Shown piece after piece: positions 9,201 to 19,256 of a DNA stretch of 64,000 nt (positions are counted from its first letter, which is position 1; every line of letters starts with the position of its first letter). The stretch comes from Vannielia litorea (GTDB lineage Bacteria > Pseudomonadota > Alphaproteobacteria > Rhodobacterales > Rhodobacteraceae). The notes below the pieces were generated by a model, which saw only the letters and a program-made list of their open reading frames with translations, was not told the DNA's origin and ran no database searches. The stretch is from positions 3,472,001 to 3,536,000 of the forward strand of contig NZ_FSRL01000001.1 of assembly GCF_900142295.1 (NCBI RefSeq), read 5' to 3'. Position numbers and translations under genes: made by a program.

Positions 9201-10267
9201 GCGGAAAACTCTCTGGGCCGCGTCCAGGGCGGCAGGTTGTCTTTTCCGGGGAAGCGGGGGAGGGCTGCCATGATCGCGCCGCGGATGCTCTCCCAGAAGG
9301 CGCCAAGGGCGACGAGGAAGACACCGAGCAGCAGGATGAAGGCCCAGGTGTTGCCTTCGGCCACGATGGCGACGAGGGCGACGACGTAGCCGATGCCGGA
9401 AATGAGGAAGGAGCGGCGGTCGATCACGATGGCGAAGAGGGCCATGAGGAGAAGGAAGCCGCTGAGGATGATATAGGCCGCGGCACCACCTTGCTGGAAC
9501 AGGGTGAAGGCCACGGTGTTCACGATGGCGGGCGCCGAGATGACGTGCAGCCAGAAGGCCTGCGCTGTGCGGCGGGTCACGCGGTGCGGATCGGACATGT
9601 CGAAGCGCAGGGCGAGGACAAGACCGAGGAGACCCATGGCCAGCGTGACCCATGCAAAGGCCGCGTTGTCGGAGAGCAGGAAGGCATCCTGCCAGCGCCG
9701 AAACTCGACCCCGGCCAGCGAGGTTGCGGAGAAGGCTGTGACATAGGCGCCGAGTGCGACCAGCAGCAGTGCGAAGGGGATGCGAAACAGCCCCCACCAA
9801 CCGAGCAGGCAGAGCGTCGTCACGGCAGCGGCCAGGATGATGATGCCTTCTTCCTGGGCGAACCACGAGCCAAGCACCCAGCCGGCCTGCAAGGCGGAAA
9901 TGGCGAACATGATCGAAAGGGCGATGGAGGGGGCGACCATTCTGCGCCGCTTGGTGAAGTAGCCGGCAAGCGCCGCGAGCACCGCCATGCCGATGACGGC
10001 GAACACCAGAAGCGGCATTTCCGGTGCGCCCGAGAGCCAGGCGGACACACCGGTGAGACCACACCAGCCGACGAACAGGATGGTCAGCCCGACCACGATG
10101 AAGATCTCGTTGAAGCCCTTGAAGAGCTCAAAGGGCTCATCGAGCCCATCGAGATTTTCGCGGGCGCCGCGGCGGGCATCTGCCAGGGCCACGATGGCGG
10201 TGGCCTGGGCCTCGCTGATCTTTCCGGCGCCTACGGCGGCACGGATATCGTCGCCGGTGATGCTCAT
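9197..10267 (-). CDS. Multi-pass membrane protein (DUF2157-like) coupled between hslV and hslU
   Basis: The 356-residue product has a soluble N-terminal segment of about 50 residues ([20 protein letters not shown]) followed by about ten hydrophobic segments to residue 330. I see no catalytic motif. The N-terminal part plus many short helices resembles the DUF2157 family; this is a weak resemblance judged by eye. The gene overlaps both neighbours by 4 bases (hslV stop/ATG at 10264-10267, and stop/hslU ATG at 9197-9200). It is therefore embedded in the hslVU transcript and is expected to be translated along with the protease. The function is unknown. Confidence 0.75.
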   Translation of the reverse strand: MSITGDDIRAAVGAGKISEAQATAIVALADARRGARENLDGLDEPFELFKGFNEIFIVVGLTILFVGWCGLTGVSAWLSGAPEMPLLVFAVIGMAVLAALAGYFTKRRRMVAPSIALSIMFAISALQAGWVLGSWFAQEEGIIILAAAVTTLCLLGWWGLFRIPFALLLVALGAYVTAFSATSLAGVEFRRWQDAFLLSDNAAFAWVTLAMGLLGLVLALRFDMSDPHRVTRRTAQAFWLHVISAPAIVNTVAFTLFQQGGAAAYIILSGFLLLMALFAIVIDRRSFLISGIGYVVALVAIVAEGNTWAFILLLGVFLVALGAFWESIRGAIMAALPRFPGKDNLPPWTRPREFSA

Positions 10268-10821
10268 GCGGTGATCTTTTCAACGGTCAGGTTGCCGTTG
10301 GTGTAGACGCAGATGTCGGCGGCGATTTCCATGGCCCGGCGGGCGATGGCCTCGGCGTCGAGATCCTGGTCGATCAGGCCGCGTGCGGCGGCGAGTGCGT
10401 AGTTGCCGCCGGAGCCGATGGCGGCAATGCCGTGCTCGGGCTCCAGTACGTCGCCCGCGCCGGTGATGACGAGGAGCTCCTTGCCGTCGGTCACGATGAG
10501 CATGGCTTCGAGCTTCTGCAGGTACTTGTCGGTGCGCCAGTCCTTGGCCAGCTCCACGCTGGCGCGGGCCAGCTGGCCGGGTGTGGCCTCGAGCTTCTTT
10601 TCCAGGCGCTCCAGCAGGGTGAAGGCATCGGCGGTGGAGCCCGCGAAGCCGCAGACCACCTCGTGCCCGCCGGGCGCAATGCGGCGCACCTTGCGGGCGG
10701 TCCCCTTGATCACTGTCTGGCCGAGGCTCACCTGCCCGTCGCCGGCCACCACGACCTCGCCGCCCTTGCGGACCCCGATGATCGTGGTGCCGTGCCAGCC
10801 TGGAAATTTGTCGTCCGCCAT
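10264..10821 (-). CDS. hslV: ATP-dependent protease peptidase subunit HslV (ClpQ)
   Basis: HslV is the proteasome-like threonine peptidase of the HslUV complex. The 185-residue product has the HslV core: a short propeptide before [12 protein letters not shown] (Thr12 becomes the N-terminal nucleophile after processing), [39 protein letters not shown] and [16 protein letters not shown] chose the ATG at 10821, which leaves the usual short propeptide. It is the first gene of the minus-strand run hslV-membrane gene-hslU and is divergent from the gene at 10908. Confidence 0.98.
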   Translation of the reverse strand: MADDKFPGWHGTTIIGVRKGGEVVVAGDGQVSLGQTVIKGTARKVRRIAPGGHEVVCGFAGSTADAFTLLERLEKKLEATPGQLARASVELAKDWRTDKYLQKLEAMLIVTDGKELLVITGAGDVLEPEHGIAAIGSGGNYALAAARGLIDQDLDAEAIARRAMEIAADICVYTNGNLTVEKITA

Positions 10822-10843
10822 GGCGTCCTCCGTTTTGAGGGAG

Positions 10844-10869
10844 ATATTGGCGGGCAGCCGTGGGTGCAA
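10844..10869 (-). promoter_or_regulatory. Candidate heat-shock-type promoter upstream of hslV
   Basis: On the minus strand, TTGCAC and CAATAT are separated by 14 bases, about 22 bases upstream of the hslV ATG. RpoH-type promoters have a CTTG-like -35 and a CNATNT-like -10 with shorter spacing than sigma-70 promoters, and hslVU is a known heat-shock operon in other bacteria. The match is partial and made by eye, so this is only a candidate. Confidence 0.28.
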
Positions 10870-10907
10870 CCCTTGCGGGGAGGATAGACGCGGCCTAGCC
10901 TCTGCCC

Positions 10908-11813
10908 ATGGGACGGGAAACGCTGCGGATCTTGCTGGATGACCCCAGCCTTCAACGGGTGCGCGCGGGCAGTTTCAACTTTTTCAACCGATTGATCGGG
11001 ATCGTCGAAAAGCGCGGCTGGGCGGTGGAGGTGATGGGCAATTCGCTGGCCGACCGCGACGCGGCCGTGCGGCAGGGTGGCCCCACGCTGGTGCACATGG
11101 ATGCGCCGCCCCATGACGGCGCCTTGTGCTGCCGCCGCGCCTATCTGGGCGCCTTCTGGCGGATCGAGCGGAGCCATGAGCGCTGGGCCTGGCCAGTGGC
11201 AAAGGCGGAGTTCGACCCGATGGCGGTGGATGGCGAGGCGGCGGAGCGCTTTTTCGGCAACTGGCGCAACTGGAATTTCGACAGGGGCCGGGACGTGGGG
11301 GACGACGGCTTTGTGCTGGTGCCCTTGCAGGGGCGGTTGCAGGAGCATCGCTCGTTTCAGGCGATGAGCCCGCTGGAGATGCTGGACTGCCTGCTGGAGC
11401 GCACCGACCGGCCGGTGGTGGCAACGCTGCACCCGCGCGAGAGTTACAGCGAGGCGGAACTGGCCGCATTGGCTGCGCTGGCAGAGCGGCACGCCCGGCT
11501 GGAGGTGGCGCAGGGCGTTTCGGACATGCTGCTGCGGCGGTGCAGTTACGTTGCGACCCAGAACAGCTCGCTGGCATTTCAGGGCTATTTCCTGGAGAAG
11601 GCGGCTATTCTCTTCGGGGAGATCGACTTTCACCACATTGCCGGGTCGCTGCCGCGCGACGGCGTGGAGGCGGCCTTTGCCCGGTTGGAGCAGAGGCCCG
11701 AGTTTGCCCGGTACCTGCATTGGTTCCTGACCGGCGACACGGTGAACGCCGGGCAGGACGAGTTTGACGAGCAATTGCCGGCCAGGCTGCGGACGTTCGG
11801 CTGGAACCTGTGA
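10908..11813 (+). CDS. Conserved hypothetical protein, capsule/polysaccharide-biosynthesis-like
   Basis: The 301-residue product is not clearly recognised. It has no signal peptide or membrane segment. The sequence runs as an alternating alpha/beta protein with features seen in capsular-polysaccharide (KpsS-like) proteins: [45 protein letters not shown], and a late DFHHIA. These resemble the nucleotide-sugar binding half of GT-B folds, where a conserved Ser/Asn segment precedes an acidic helix. No polysaccharide genes lie nearby. It is divergent from hslV and converges on trxA across a perfect hairpin. Glycosyltransferase function is only an inference. Confidence 0.7.
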   Translation: MGRETLRILLDDPSLQRVRAGSFNFFNRLIGIVEKRGWAVEVMGNSLADRDAAVRQGGPTLVHMDAPPHDGALCCRRAYLGAFWRIERSHERWAWPVAKAEFDPMAVDGEAAERFFGNWRNWNFDRGRDVGDDGFVLVPLQGRLQEHRSFQAMSPLEMLDCLLERTDRPVVATLHPRESYSEAELAALAALAERHARLEVAQGVSDMLLRRCSYVATQNSSLAFQGYFLEKAAILFGEIDFHHIAGSLPRDGVEAAFARLEQRPEFARYLHWFLTGDTVNAGQDEFDEQLPARLRTFGWNL

Positions 11814-11815
11814 AA

Positions 11816-11835
11816 ATGGCGCCCGGGGGCGCCAT
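11816..11835. terminator. Bidirectional hairpin between the gene ending at 11813 and trxA
   Basis: The arms ATGGCGCC and GGCGCCAT flank a 4-base loop, a perfect 8-bp stem just 2 bases after the plus-strand stop codon and 25 bases beyond the trxA stop. The left side is preceded by AAA and the right followed by CTT, so either strand gives a GC stem with a weak U tract. It fits a shared terminator for two convergent genes. Confidence 0.55.
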
Positions 11836-11860
11836 CTTGCAGGTCAGCTCTTTCGCGGGA

Positions 11861-12181
11861 TCAGATCGACTCTTCGATCCAGCCCTTCAGCGAGGCCTTG
11901 GGAGCGGCGCCGGTCTTGTTGGACACCACCTGACCGTCCTTGAAGAGAAACAGCGCCGGGATGCCGCGCACGCCCATCTGGGCCGGGGAGTTCGGGTTCT
12001 CGTCGACGTTGACCTTGACGATCTTCACCTTGCCGTCGAACTCTTCGCTGAGCTCTTCGAGCGCCGGGCCGATCTGCTTGCAGGGGCCGCACCACTCGGC
12101 CCAGAAATCCACCACGACGGGGATATCGGATTCCTTCACCTCGGTGGTGAAGGTGTCATCGGTCACGGCAACGGTCGCCAT
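11861..12181 (-). CDS. trxA: Thioredoxin 1
   Basis: Thioredoxin reduces disulfides in cytoplasmic proteins, using electrons from thioredoxin reductase. The 106-residue product has the active site [20 protein letters not shown] (Cys31 and Cys34), the buried Asp in VVVDFW, the cis-proline loop [12 protein letters not shown], and a normal length. I chose the ATG at 12181; open sequence upstream does not resemble thioredoxin. It lies 61 bases downstream of addA, last in the tsaE-amgK-murU-addB-addA-trxA string, and ends at a hairpin terminator. Confidence 0.97.
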   Translation of the reverse strand: MATVAVTDDTFTTEVKESDIPVVVDFWAEWCGPCKQIGPALEELSEEFDGKVKIVKVNVDENPNSPAQMGVRGIPALFLFKDGQVVSNKTGAAPKASLKGWIEESI

Positions 12182-12242
12182 TTCGGCACTCCTGATGATT
12201 TTGCGGTTCGGGTGGGGAAGGTAGGAGCGGTGTGGGGGTAGG

Positions 12243-15200
12243 TCAAGCAGATGCGGTGGCCTTGAGTGCATTCGTCACAAGGTCGTGTGGCAGCAGGTCG
12301 AGCCTGGGCAGGCTTGTCCAGAGCAGGGCAGTTTGCACGCCATGCTGCGGATAGACCTGCGAGAGCGCGGAGGCATAGGCGCCCATCTGGGCCAGAAGGC
12401 CGGTTGGCGTGTCTTCGATCCGGACGGGCACGATGACGTTGGATTTGTAGTCGATCGCCAGCACGGTGGTTTCGGTCACGATGAGGCGGTCGATGATGCC
12501 CTGCATCGGCTGGCCGTTCAGCTCGGGCAGCTGCGCTGAGATCGAGACTTCGACCAGCGCCTCGCCGGAGAACCAGGGCGCAAGATCGGGCGCGTCGAGC
12601 ACGGCAAGCGCCTCGTCGATGACCTCGGGATCGGAAGCAGGGGCATGGGAGGCGAGCAGTTGCGCGGCGCGGCTGGCGCGATGCTCGGGCGCGACGGCGG
12701 GAAGATGCTCGAGCAAGAGGTGCAGGGCCGAGCCGCGGGCCATGGCATCGGGGTTGCCCGCCCCCTCGGCCGGCAGGGTCTTGGGGCCGGGAAGCGCGGA
12801 AGGTGACAGGATCTGCGCGGGGCGGGCCGGGCTGGGCACCGGTGCGAGGGCGAAGGCGGGCAGGGTGATGCCGGTGTCGGACATTGCCCGGGTCTCAAGC
12901 TTGTCCGCACCCTCGGGCCGCGCATTCTGGTAGCGCTTGCCGGCGCCGAAGGGAAACAGGTGGGTGACGGCGCCCACACGCTCAAGCGCCGACTCGGTCC
13001 GGCGATACCAGTTTTCCTTGTCTTCCTTGGCCTCGCCCGCGCCGCAGACGATGAGCCATTGCTCGGCGCGGGTCATGGCAACGTATTGCAAGCGCAGGCG
13101 CTCCTCCTCCTGCCGGGCCTTCAGCGCCTCGAGGTGGGGGAGGATATCGGCCGGGGTGTCGGGCTTGGAGGGCTTCCAGAGCGGTGACATGCCCTCCAGC
13201 AGTACCGCGCCATCCTCGCGTGGCGGAACCCGGTCACCGCTCTCGGCGAGGATCACGATGGGAGCCTCGAGCCCCTTGGCACCGTGCACGGTCATCACCC
13301 GGATCGCGCGGCCTCCGCTCTCCTGCCCGCGCTTGATGTCGATCTCGCTCGCCTCCATCCAGGCGAGAAAGCCGGTGAGGCTGGGCGTTTCGGCCTGTTC
13401 GTAGCCGAGCGCGGTGGACAGGAGCAGGTCGATGGACTCCTCGGCTTCGACCCCGAGCCTGGCCAGAAGGCGCGGTCGGCCCTCGTGGTGGGTCAGGATC
13501 CGCTCGAGCAACTCGTAGGGGCGCAGAAAGCCCGCGTGGTTGCGCAGGTCGGTCAGGATGGAAAGCGCGGGCTCACCCGCCGCGCCGGAGTGGCGCAGGG
13601 CCTCCCATAGCTTGCCGTCGCGCGGTTGGGCGAGGCGGTAGAGCGCATCTTCGCTCCAGTCGAAGAGCGGCGAGCGCAGGGCGGCGGCGAGGGAAAGATC
13701 GTCATCGGGCGTGTCGAGAAACGAAAGGAGCGCGAGCAGGTCCTTGACGGCCATGGCCTCGGCCAGCTTGACCCGGTCGGCGCCCGCAACCTCCAGCCCC
13801 GCCGCCTTGCAGGCGCGGATCACCTCGTGAAAGATCAAGGCCCTGCGCTGGACCAGGATCAGGATGTCGCCATCGGTGATGCGCCGCGGCGTGTAGGCGC
13901 CATCGACATGGTCGAACAGTCTCTCTTCCGCCTGCATGCGCACGATCTCGGAGGCGATCCGCTGGGCGAGTTGCACCTGCGGATCGTCGGCTGCGACCAT
14001 GTCCACCGGGTTGAACCACGGCGTGTCATCCTCCGTCTTGGGCGGCTTGGGGATGAAGGGCCAGAGATCGACCCGCCCCGGCATGGCCTCGTGAAAGGCA
14101 ATATGGGTGAGGGCGCCGCCCATGGCGCGGGGGTCGTGGGGAAAGGCCTCGTCGACCACGCGCAGGATGGGCGCGGCGGAGCGAAAGGAATACAGCAGCT
14201 CCCGCCGTTGCGGCGGGGCCCCGAACTGGGCGAGGCGCTCGGTGAAGATGTTTGCCATGCGCTCGAACCCGTCAGGGTCGGCGCCCTGGAAGCCGTAGAT
14301 GGATTGCTTCTTGTCACCGACCACGAAGATGGTGCGCTCGCCCGCCTCGCGGCGGCCGCTGCCGGAGGAGATCTCGCGGGAAATCAGCTCGATCACCTGC
14401 CATTGGGCGGGGCCGGTATCCTGGGCCTCGTCCACGAGTATGTGGTCGATCCCTCCGTCGAGCCGGAAGAGCACCCAGTCGGCCACGCCCTCGTTGGTCA
14501 GCAGGTCGCGGGTCTTGAAGATGAGGTCGTCGAAGTCGAGGTCGCCGCGGGCGGCCTTGGCGGCCTCGTAGGCGGGCAGGAAGGCCTGAGCAAAGCGATT
14601 GAGCGTGTGGGAGCGCTGGGCAAGGCGCAGCTGCTTGGCGCGATCGTGCACGTCGGCGACGCGGAGCATGAGGGATTCGAGCCGTGCGAGCAGATCGGGC
14701 GGCAGCTTCTCGCGGGTGGCCTTGGTGGGAAAACTGCCGATCCGGGCGGCGCCGGCGGACTGGCCGGACTGGCCGACCAGTCGCTTGTCGAGCACCGCAA
14801 GGGCGGCGAGACGGTCGGGCGGAAGATCGGCCAGTTCGGCACCGGCCTTGGCATCGTTGGAGCTGCCGGCGAGGAGAAAGGGCACGACGGCAGAGAGCAG
14901 CTCGTCTTCGCCACCCAGGAAGACTTCGGCGATCAACTGTGCATCGCCATAGCCCTGCGGGAGGCCAAGTTGGGCTGATATGGTCTCGAAATCCACCGCA
15001 TCCGCGAAGGCCTCGCGCTGACCTGCAAGCCGGGCACAGAAGCTCTCGACCTCGAGCCCGGAGAAGAGCGCGGCGAAGGCATCAAAGGTTTGGGGGTCAG
15101 ACTCGGCCACATGGTCGAGCGCCTCGCGCAGCCGGGCCTTGGCGGAGAGGTCGTCGAGTTCGGTGAAGCCCGGCGGCACGCCGGCCTCGAGCGGAAACCG

Positions 15201-15596
15201 GCGGAGGGTGGCGGAGCAGAAGGAGTGGATCGTCTGGATCTTCAGCCCGCCCGGCGTTTCGATGGCCCGGGCAAAGAGACGGCGGGCCTTGGCGAGCCGA
15301 TCCGGGGTGGCGCCGGGTTCGCCGACCGAGGCGAGCGCCTCGCCCAGCTTGTCATCATCGAGCATGGACCAGCTGCCCAGGCGGGCGAAGAGCCGGTTCT
15401 GCATCTCGGCCGCGGCAGCCTTGGTGAAGGTGAGGCAGAGGATGTTCTGTGGTGCCACGTCGCGCAGCAGCAGACGCGCGACGCGGTCGGTCAGCACGCG
15501 GGTCTTGCCGGAGCCGGCATTGGCGGAAAGCCAGGTGGACAGGTCGGGTTCGGCGGCCTGGATCTGGGCGGCGCTGGCGGGGTTGGGGGCGTTCAT
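12243..15596 (-). CDS. addA: Double-strand break repair helicase AddA (helicase-nuclease)
   Basis: AddA is the UvrD-like helicase-nuclease subunit of AddAB, which processes DNA double-strand ends for RecA-dependent recombination. The 1117-residue product has Walker [13 protein letters not shown] near residue 25, [11 protein letters not shown], the [11 protein letters not shown]alker B region, [35 protein letters not shown], and a C-terminal RecB-type nuclease core with [18 protein letters not shown]. The AddA start overlaps the addB stop by 4 bases (15593-15596), which supports coupled production of the two subunits. Confidence 0.96.
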   Translation of the reverse strand: MNAPNPASAAQIQAAEPDLSTWLSANAGSGKTRVLTDRVARLLLRDVAPQNILCLTFTKAAAAEMQNRLFARLGSWSMLDDDKLGEALASVGEPGATPDRLAKARRLFARAIETPGGLKIQTIHSFCSATLRRFPLEAGVPPGFTELDDLSAKARLREALDHVAESDPQTFDAFAALFSGLEVESFCARLAGQREAFADAVDFETISAQLGLPQGYGDAQLIAEVFLGGEDELLSAVVPFLLAGSSNDAKAGAELADLPPDRLAALAVLDKRLVGQSGQSAGAARIGSFPTKATREKLPPDLLARLESLMLRVADVHDRAKQLRLAQRSHTLNRFAQAFLPAYEAAKAARGDLDFDDLIFKTRDLLTNEGVADWVLFRLDGGIDHILVDEAQDTGPAQWQVIELISREISSGSGRREAGERTIFVVGDKKQSIYGFQGADPDGFERMANIFTERLAQFGAPPQRRELLYSFRSAAPILRVVDEAFPHDPRAMGGALTHIAFHEAMPGRVDLWPFIPKPPKTEDDTPWFNPVDMVAADDPQVQLAQRIASEIVRMQAEERLFDHVDGAYTPRRITDGDILILVQRRALIFHEVIRACKAAGLEVAGADRVKLAEAMAVKDLLALLSFLDTPDDDLSLAAALRSPLFDWSEDALYRLAQPRDGKLWEALRHSGAAGEPALSILTDLRNHAGFLRPYELLERILTHHEGRPRLLARLGVEAEESIDLLLSTALGYEQAETPSLTGFLAWMEASEIDIKRGQESGGRAIRVMTVHGAKGLEAPIVILAESGDRVPPREDGAVLLEGMSPLWKPSKPDTPADILPHLEALKARQEEERLRLQYVAMTRAEQWLIVCGAGEAKEDKENWYRRTESALERVGAVTHLFPFGAGKRYQNARPEGADKLETRAMSDTGITLPAFALAPVPSPARPAQILSPSALPGPKTLPAEGAGNPDAMARGSALHLLLEHLPAVAPEHRASRAAQLLASHAPASDPEVIDEALAVLDAPDLAPWFSGEALVEVSISAQLPELNGQPMQGIIDRLIVTETTVLAIDYKSNVIVPVRIEDTPTGLLAQMGAYASALSQVYPQHGVQTALLWTSLPRLDLLPHDLVTNALKATASA

Positions 15597-18580
15597 CGGC
15601 CTACCGGAATGGTTTCTGGGCGGGCGGTGTCATCCCACTCGCCGTAGCGCGAGAGGTGATCGTAGTCGCCCGCGTAGGAGAGGTGTTGCGGCGCGCGGCG
15701 GGCGGTGTAGCCCTTGCTCTCGTTCTGATAGCTGCGGATCAGGTTGGCCAGGTCGAGAAGCATGGCGTGGGGGCGCCAGAGGCCATCGATCTCGAGCGGC
15801 TCGTCGCGGGAGTTGGCGGGATTGCCGAGCGAGATGTAGCCGACTCGCGCCGCACGCTCGGCCCCGAGGCCCGAAAAGCCACCCGCCTCGGCAATGGCGG
15901 CCTCGAGCAGGAGCTGCTTGTCGAAGGCCTCGACCTCCTTTTCGCTGGGTGGCTTCGTGTTGGTCTTGTAGTCCAGCACGGCGCAGCCGCCGGTGGCGAG
16001 GCGGTCGATCCTGTCGGGTTTTGCGGCGACGATAAAATCAACGTGTTGCAGTGGAACAGAGCCTGTTTTCTCGATGATGACGGGCGTGCCCTCGGCCTGA
16101 AGCCGGGCTTCGTGGCGCAGGAGATCGGGGGTTGCCGATGCGAGGCGGCCGAGCCAGAGGCGGCGGGTGGCGGGCCAGGGCACGTGGCTGGCGATGACAT
16201 CGGCAGCGAGGGACAGGAAGGCCTGCGCCACCTCGTCCGGCGGGCCGGTAAAATCGAAGCGCTCGAGCAGGCATCGCTCCATCACCGCATGCAGCACCGT
16301 GCCGCGCATGGCTGCATCGGGCTCGGGCGCGCGCGGGCCGAGGCGGCGCAACTTGAGCACATGGCGGGCGTAGATGGCATAGGGGTCGCGGATCAGGGTG
16401 GAGATGGCTGTGACAAAGAGCTTGCGGGGGCGCACGCCTTCGGGCGGCGCGGGGGAGGGGCGCGGCGCGGGGAGAGATGGCAGGGGCCGCGCGGAATGGC
16501 GGGCGAGGGCATCGGCCAACCTTTGCAGGCGCGCGCCGCGGGCTTTCATGGCGTCGAGGGCAGAGGCGCCCTGCGGGCCGAGGCCGGTGAGGAGGTTGGT
16601 CAGCCGGTTGAGCCAGCGGGAGGGGACGGTTTCGGCATCGGCGCTGCGTACGCTGCGGCTCAGCACCACCTCGGCCGCGCCCAGCGCCTGCTGGAAGTCA
16701 TGCGCGGCCAGCCCGACCCGCCGCTCGGGGAGCAGCATGCCGGCCTCATGTCGCATGGCGCGGTTCATCCAGGGATCCTGTGCGGGCGTCGCGGGCCAAG
16801 TGCCCTCGTTCAGTCCGGCGAGGATGCAAATATCGACGATCCGGGTGCGGGCCTCGATGGTACCCCAGATCGCAACGAGCGGGTGCGATACGGGTGCCGT
16901 TCGCACCTCTTTCTCAGCCAGAAAACTCCGGATCAGGGTTAAATAGTGACTATTGTTGACCTCCCCGCCCAAAGGGGCGGCCTCGCGCAGCTCGGCCATG
17001 GCCTGGGTGGCGGCCTGTCCAGGCTCTTCGAGCCAGAGGGCGCCGGAGCCGATCTGCCCGGGCCCGGCGGCGAGCGCTTCGGCCAGGGTGACATGGGCGG
17101 CGATGCGCGCCGCAAGCGTTTCGGTGACGGCTCCCGCAGCGCGCTCCAGCAGGGTCGCGAGCCACTCGGCCCAGGCCTGCCGCGCCGCGCTCGTCGTTCT
17201 GGACGCGAGCCAGGCTTCCAGCGTTGCACGATCGAGCCTTGGGGCGCCCCTGTGGCGGGCCCAGGTTTCGAACTCGCTGGTATTGAGCAAGTGGGGCCCG
17301 CGCTGGCCGGGGCCGGATGCTGTGAGCGGGTGCTTCAGAAGCGACAGCGCCGGGGCGAGGTCTAACGGCCGGCCAAGCAGGGCGGCTGTTTCGATCAGAA
17401 AACGGCCGGGCGCGCTTTGATGCAGCGGCAGACCGGCGGAATCGTCAGGGACGATCGACCAGCGGGCGAGCGCGGCAGTGACCTGGCGGGCGAGCGTGCG
17501 GTCGGGGGTAACCAGCGCGGTCGATTTGCCGGCCTCGACGGCCTCCCGAATGGCGAGCGCGATCGCGCCGGCCTCGTGGCGCGGCGATTGCGCCTCGATC
17601 AGGGTCAGACTGCCGGTGGCCGCGGGAAGCGTCTCGGTCAGCGGCGGGCCATCGCGGCGCCATTGGTCGGTGACGGGGGCGGGCCGGAGGGCGAGGGAGA
17701 CGAGGCGATTGCGGCTGGGGGTGGCAGGCAGAAGCTCGGCCCAGTGGTGAATGTCTCTCGGCTCGAGACCGAGCCGGGAGAGCAGGGCGGCAAAGCGATA
17801 CTGCGGGTGGTCCTCTTCTGGCGGACGTTTGGGGTTGGTCGCGGAGGCGAGCAGGTTCTGCCACACGGCCTCGGGCATCTCATGGTCGACTCCCGGGAGC
17901 ACGACGGCCCCCTGCGGAAGGCGCGAAACCGCCTCCATCAAGAGCCGCGTGGTACCGCGGGAGCCGGTGGAGCCTGCAACGATCACCGGGTCGCGGGGCG
18001 AGGTCTCATGCCAGAGGGCAAGCAGGGCCGCGAGGGCATCGCGGTTGAGGGCCGCATTACCGCGAAAAGCGTCACTATCCTGCCCCGAGAGGATGGAAAT
18101 CATCGACAGGCTGCGGGCCCAGTGGGCGGAGTGTTCGGCCACGTCGAGCGTGGCCAGGGAGGCGGGATTCACACCCTCGTCATCCATCTCCTCGAGAAGG
18201 GCCGAGAGGCTGGTGGCGAGGTCGAAGGCGGCGGCGGGGGGCGCGAGGTCGGGTTGCAGCTCGATCAGCCGCAACACGGCCTGGCGCAGTTGCAGCCGTT
18301 GCCCGAGCGAAGAGGCGGCCGGCTTCAACCCGGCGAGGCGCGGGTCCGAGGCAAGATCGGTCACCAGCAGGATGCGGGGCAGCAAGCGGGCGGGGCCCTG
18401 CGCGAGGCGGTCGAGCAGGTGGCGGCGCATGCGGGTGGTGTTGACGTAGATCGTGACCCGGCCCCAGGCCTCTGGCGGCGCTCCGTCGAGCCGCGCCTCG
18501 AGGCCGCGCAGGAGCGCCTCGGAGAAGTCGGCTCCGATGGGCGTGGAAAAGAGCCGCGGCCGGTCTGAGGGGTCAAACAC
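15593..18580 (-). CDS. addB: Double-strand break repair protein AddB
   Basis: AddB is the second subunit of the AddAB end-resection complex; it has a helicase-like scaffold without a full set of ATPase motifs and a C-terminal nuclease. The 995-residue product begins FDPSDRPRLFSTPIGADFSE, typical of the alphaproteobacterial AddB subfamily, and near the end has DRIDRLATGGCAVLDYKTNT, the PD-(D/E)XK nuclease core. I chose the GTG at 18580, which overlaps the upstream nucleotidyltransferase stop by 8 bases and lands at the conserved N terminus; extending upstream gives atypical sequence. It is coupled to addA by a 4-base overlap. Confidence 0.95.
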   Translation of the reverse strand: MFDPSDRPRLFSTPIGADFSEALLRGLEARLDGAPPEAWGRVTIYVNTTRMRRHLLDRLAQGPARLLPRILLVTDLASDPRLAGLKPAASSLGQRLQLRQAVLRLIELQPDLAPPAAAFDLATSLSALLEEMDDEGVNPASLATLDVAEHSAHWARSLSMISILSGQDSDAFRGNAALNRDALAALLALWHETSPRDPVIVAGSTGSRGTTRLLMEAVSRLPQGAVVLPGVDHEMPEAVWQNLLASATNPKRPPEEDHPQYRFAALLSRLGLEPRDIHHWAELLPATPSRNRLVSLALRPAPVTDQWRRDGPPLTETLPAATGSLTLIEAQSPRHEAGAIALAIREAVEAGKSTALVTPDRTLARQVTAALARWSIVPDDSAGLPLHQSAPGRFLIETAALLGRPLDLAPALSLLKHPLTASGPGQRGPHLLNTSEFETWARHRGAPRLDRATLEAWLASRTTSAARQAWAEWLATLLERAAGAVTETLAARIAAHVTLAEALAAGPGQIGSGALWLEEPGQAATQAMAELREAAPLGGEVNNSHYLTLIRSFLAEKEVRTAPVSHPLVAIWGTIEARTRIVDICILAGLNEGTWPATPAQDPWMNRAMRHEAGMLLPERRVGLAAHDFQQALGAAEVVLSRSVRSADAETVPSRWLNRLTNLLTGLGPQGASALDAMKARGARLQRLADALARHSARPLPSLPAPRPSPAPPEGVRPRKLFVTAISTLIRDPYAIYARHVLKLRRLGPRAPEPDAAMRGTVLHAVMERCLLERFDFTGPPDEVAQAFLSLAADVIASHVPWPATRRLWLGRLASATPDLLRHEARLQAEGTPVIIEKTGSVPLQHVDFIVAAKPDRIDRLATGGCAVLDYKTNTKPPSEKEVEAFDKQLLLEAAIAEAGGFSGLGAERAARVGYISLGNPANSRDEPLEIDGLWRPHAMLLDLANLIRSYQNESKGYTARRAPQHLSYAGDYDHLSRYGEWDDTARPETIPVGR

Positions 18581-19256
18581 CGGGGGCCTCGGCAAGAAGG
18601 GACTCGGCCTCGGCGATGCCGTCCGGGTGGCCCACGTCGCACCAGCCGCCGCCATGGATCACCCCGAAGAGCCGCCCCTGGGGCTGCATCCGGTTCCACA
18701 GCAGGTTGAGCGAGAAGGCGGCCTCGGGAATCGCAGCGAGACCGTCCGGCTTGATGATCTGGGCGCCGGAATAGACGTAGCCGGGGCCACGGGAGAGGCG
18801 GCCTGCGGTATCGCGCGAAAAGTCGCCCGTGCCGGCGTAACCACGCGCATTGGCGACCGGGATGAGAAGGAGGAGCGCGTCCATCGACGCGGGGTCCCAG
18901 GCGGCGCGAAGCGTGTCGAGCGGGTTGGAGCCTGTCCAGACGGCATCGGAGTTCAGGGTGATGACGGGGCCGGGGCCGAGCTGGGGCAGGGCGTTGCGAA
19001 GGCCGCCGCCGGTGTCGAGGATCCGGGGCTCATGGATCACATGCACTGGGCGGCCTGCGAGATGGGCGGCGATCTGCTCGCCGAGGTAGTGGCTGTTGAC
19101 CACTACGCGGGAGAGGCCGCCGGTCAGCGCGAGCGCGTGATCGAGCAGCGGCTTGCCCGCCACCTCGACCAGCGGCTTGGGCCGATCGTTGGTGAGCGGG
19201 CGCATGCGGGTGCCAAAGCCCGCCGCAAAGACCATCGCCGCATCGGGGCCGCTCAT
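18573..19256 (-). CDS. murU: MurU-like sugar-1-phosphate nucleotidyltransferase
   Basis: MurU-type enzymes convert MurNAc-alpha-1-phosphate and UTP to UDP-MurNAc in the peptidoglycan recycling route that bypasses de novo (fosfomycin-sensitive) synthesis. The 227-residue product has the Rossmann nucleotidyltransferase start VFAAGFGTRMRPLT, then NDRPKPLVEVAGKPLLDHAL, the metal-binding VITLNSDAVW, and late GGGWCDVGHPDG. Its pairing with an AmgK-like kinase (4-base overlap at 19253-19256) is what identifies the substrate class. Without that context it could only be called an NDP-sugar pyrophosphorylase-type protein. Confidence 0.9.
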   Translation of the reverse strand: MSGPDAAMVFAAGFGTRMRPLTNDRPKPLVEVAGKPLLDHALALTGGLSRVVVNSHYLGEQIAAHLAGRPVHVIHEPRILDTGGGLRNALPQLGPGPVITLNSDAVWTGSNPLDTLRAAWDPASMDALLLLIPVANARGYAGTGDFSRDTAGRLSRGPGYVYSGAQIIKPDGLAAIPEAAFSLNLLWNRMQPQGRLFGVIHGGGWCDVGHPDGIAEAESLLAEAPGV

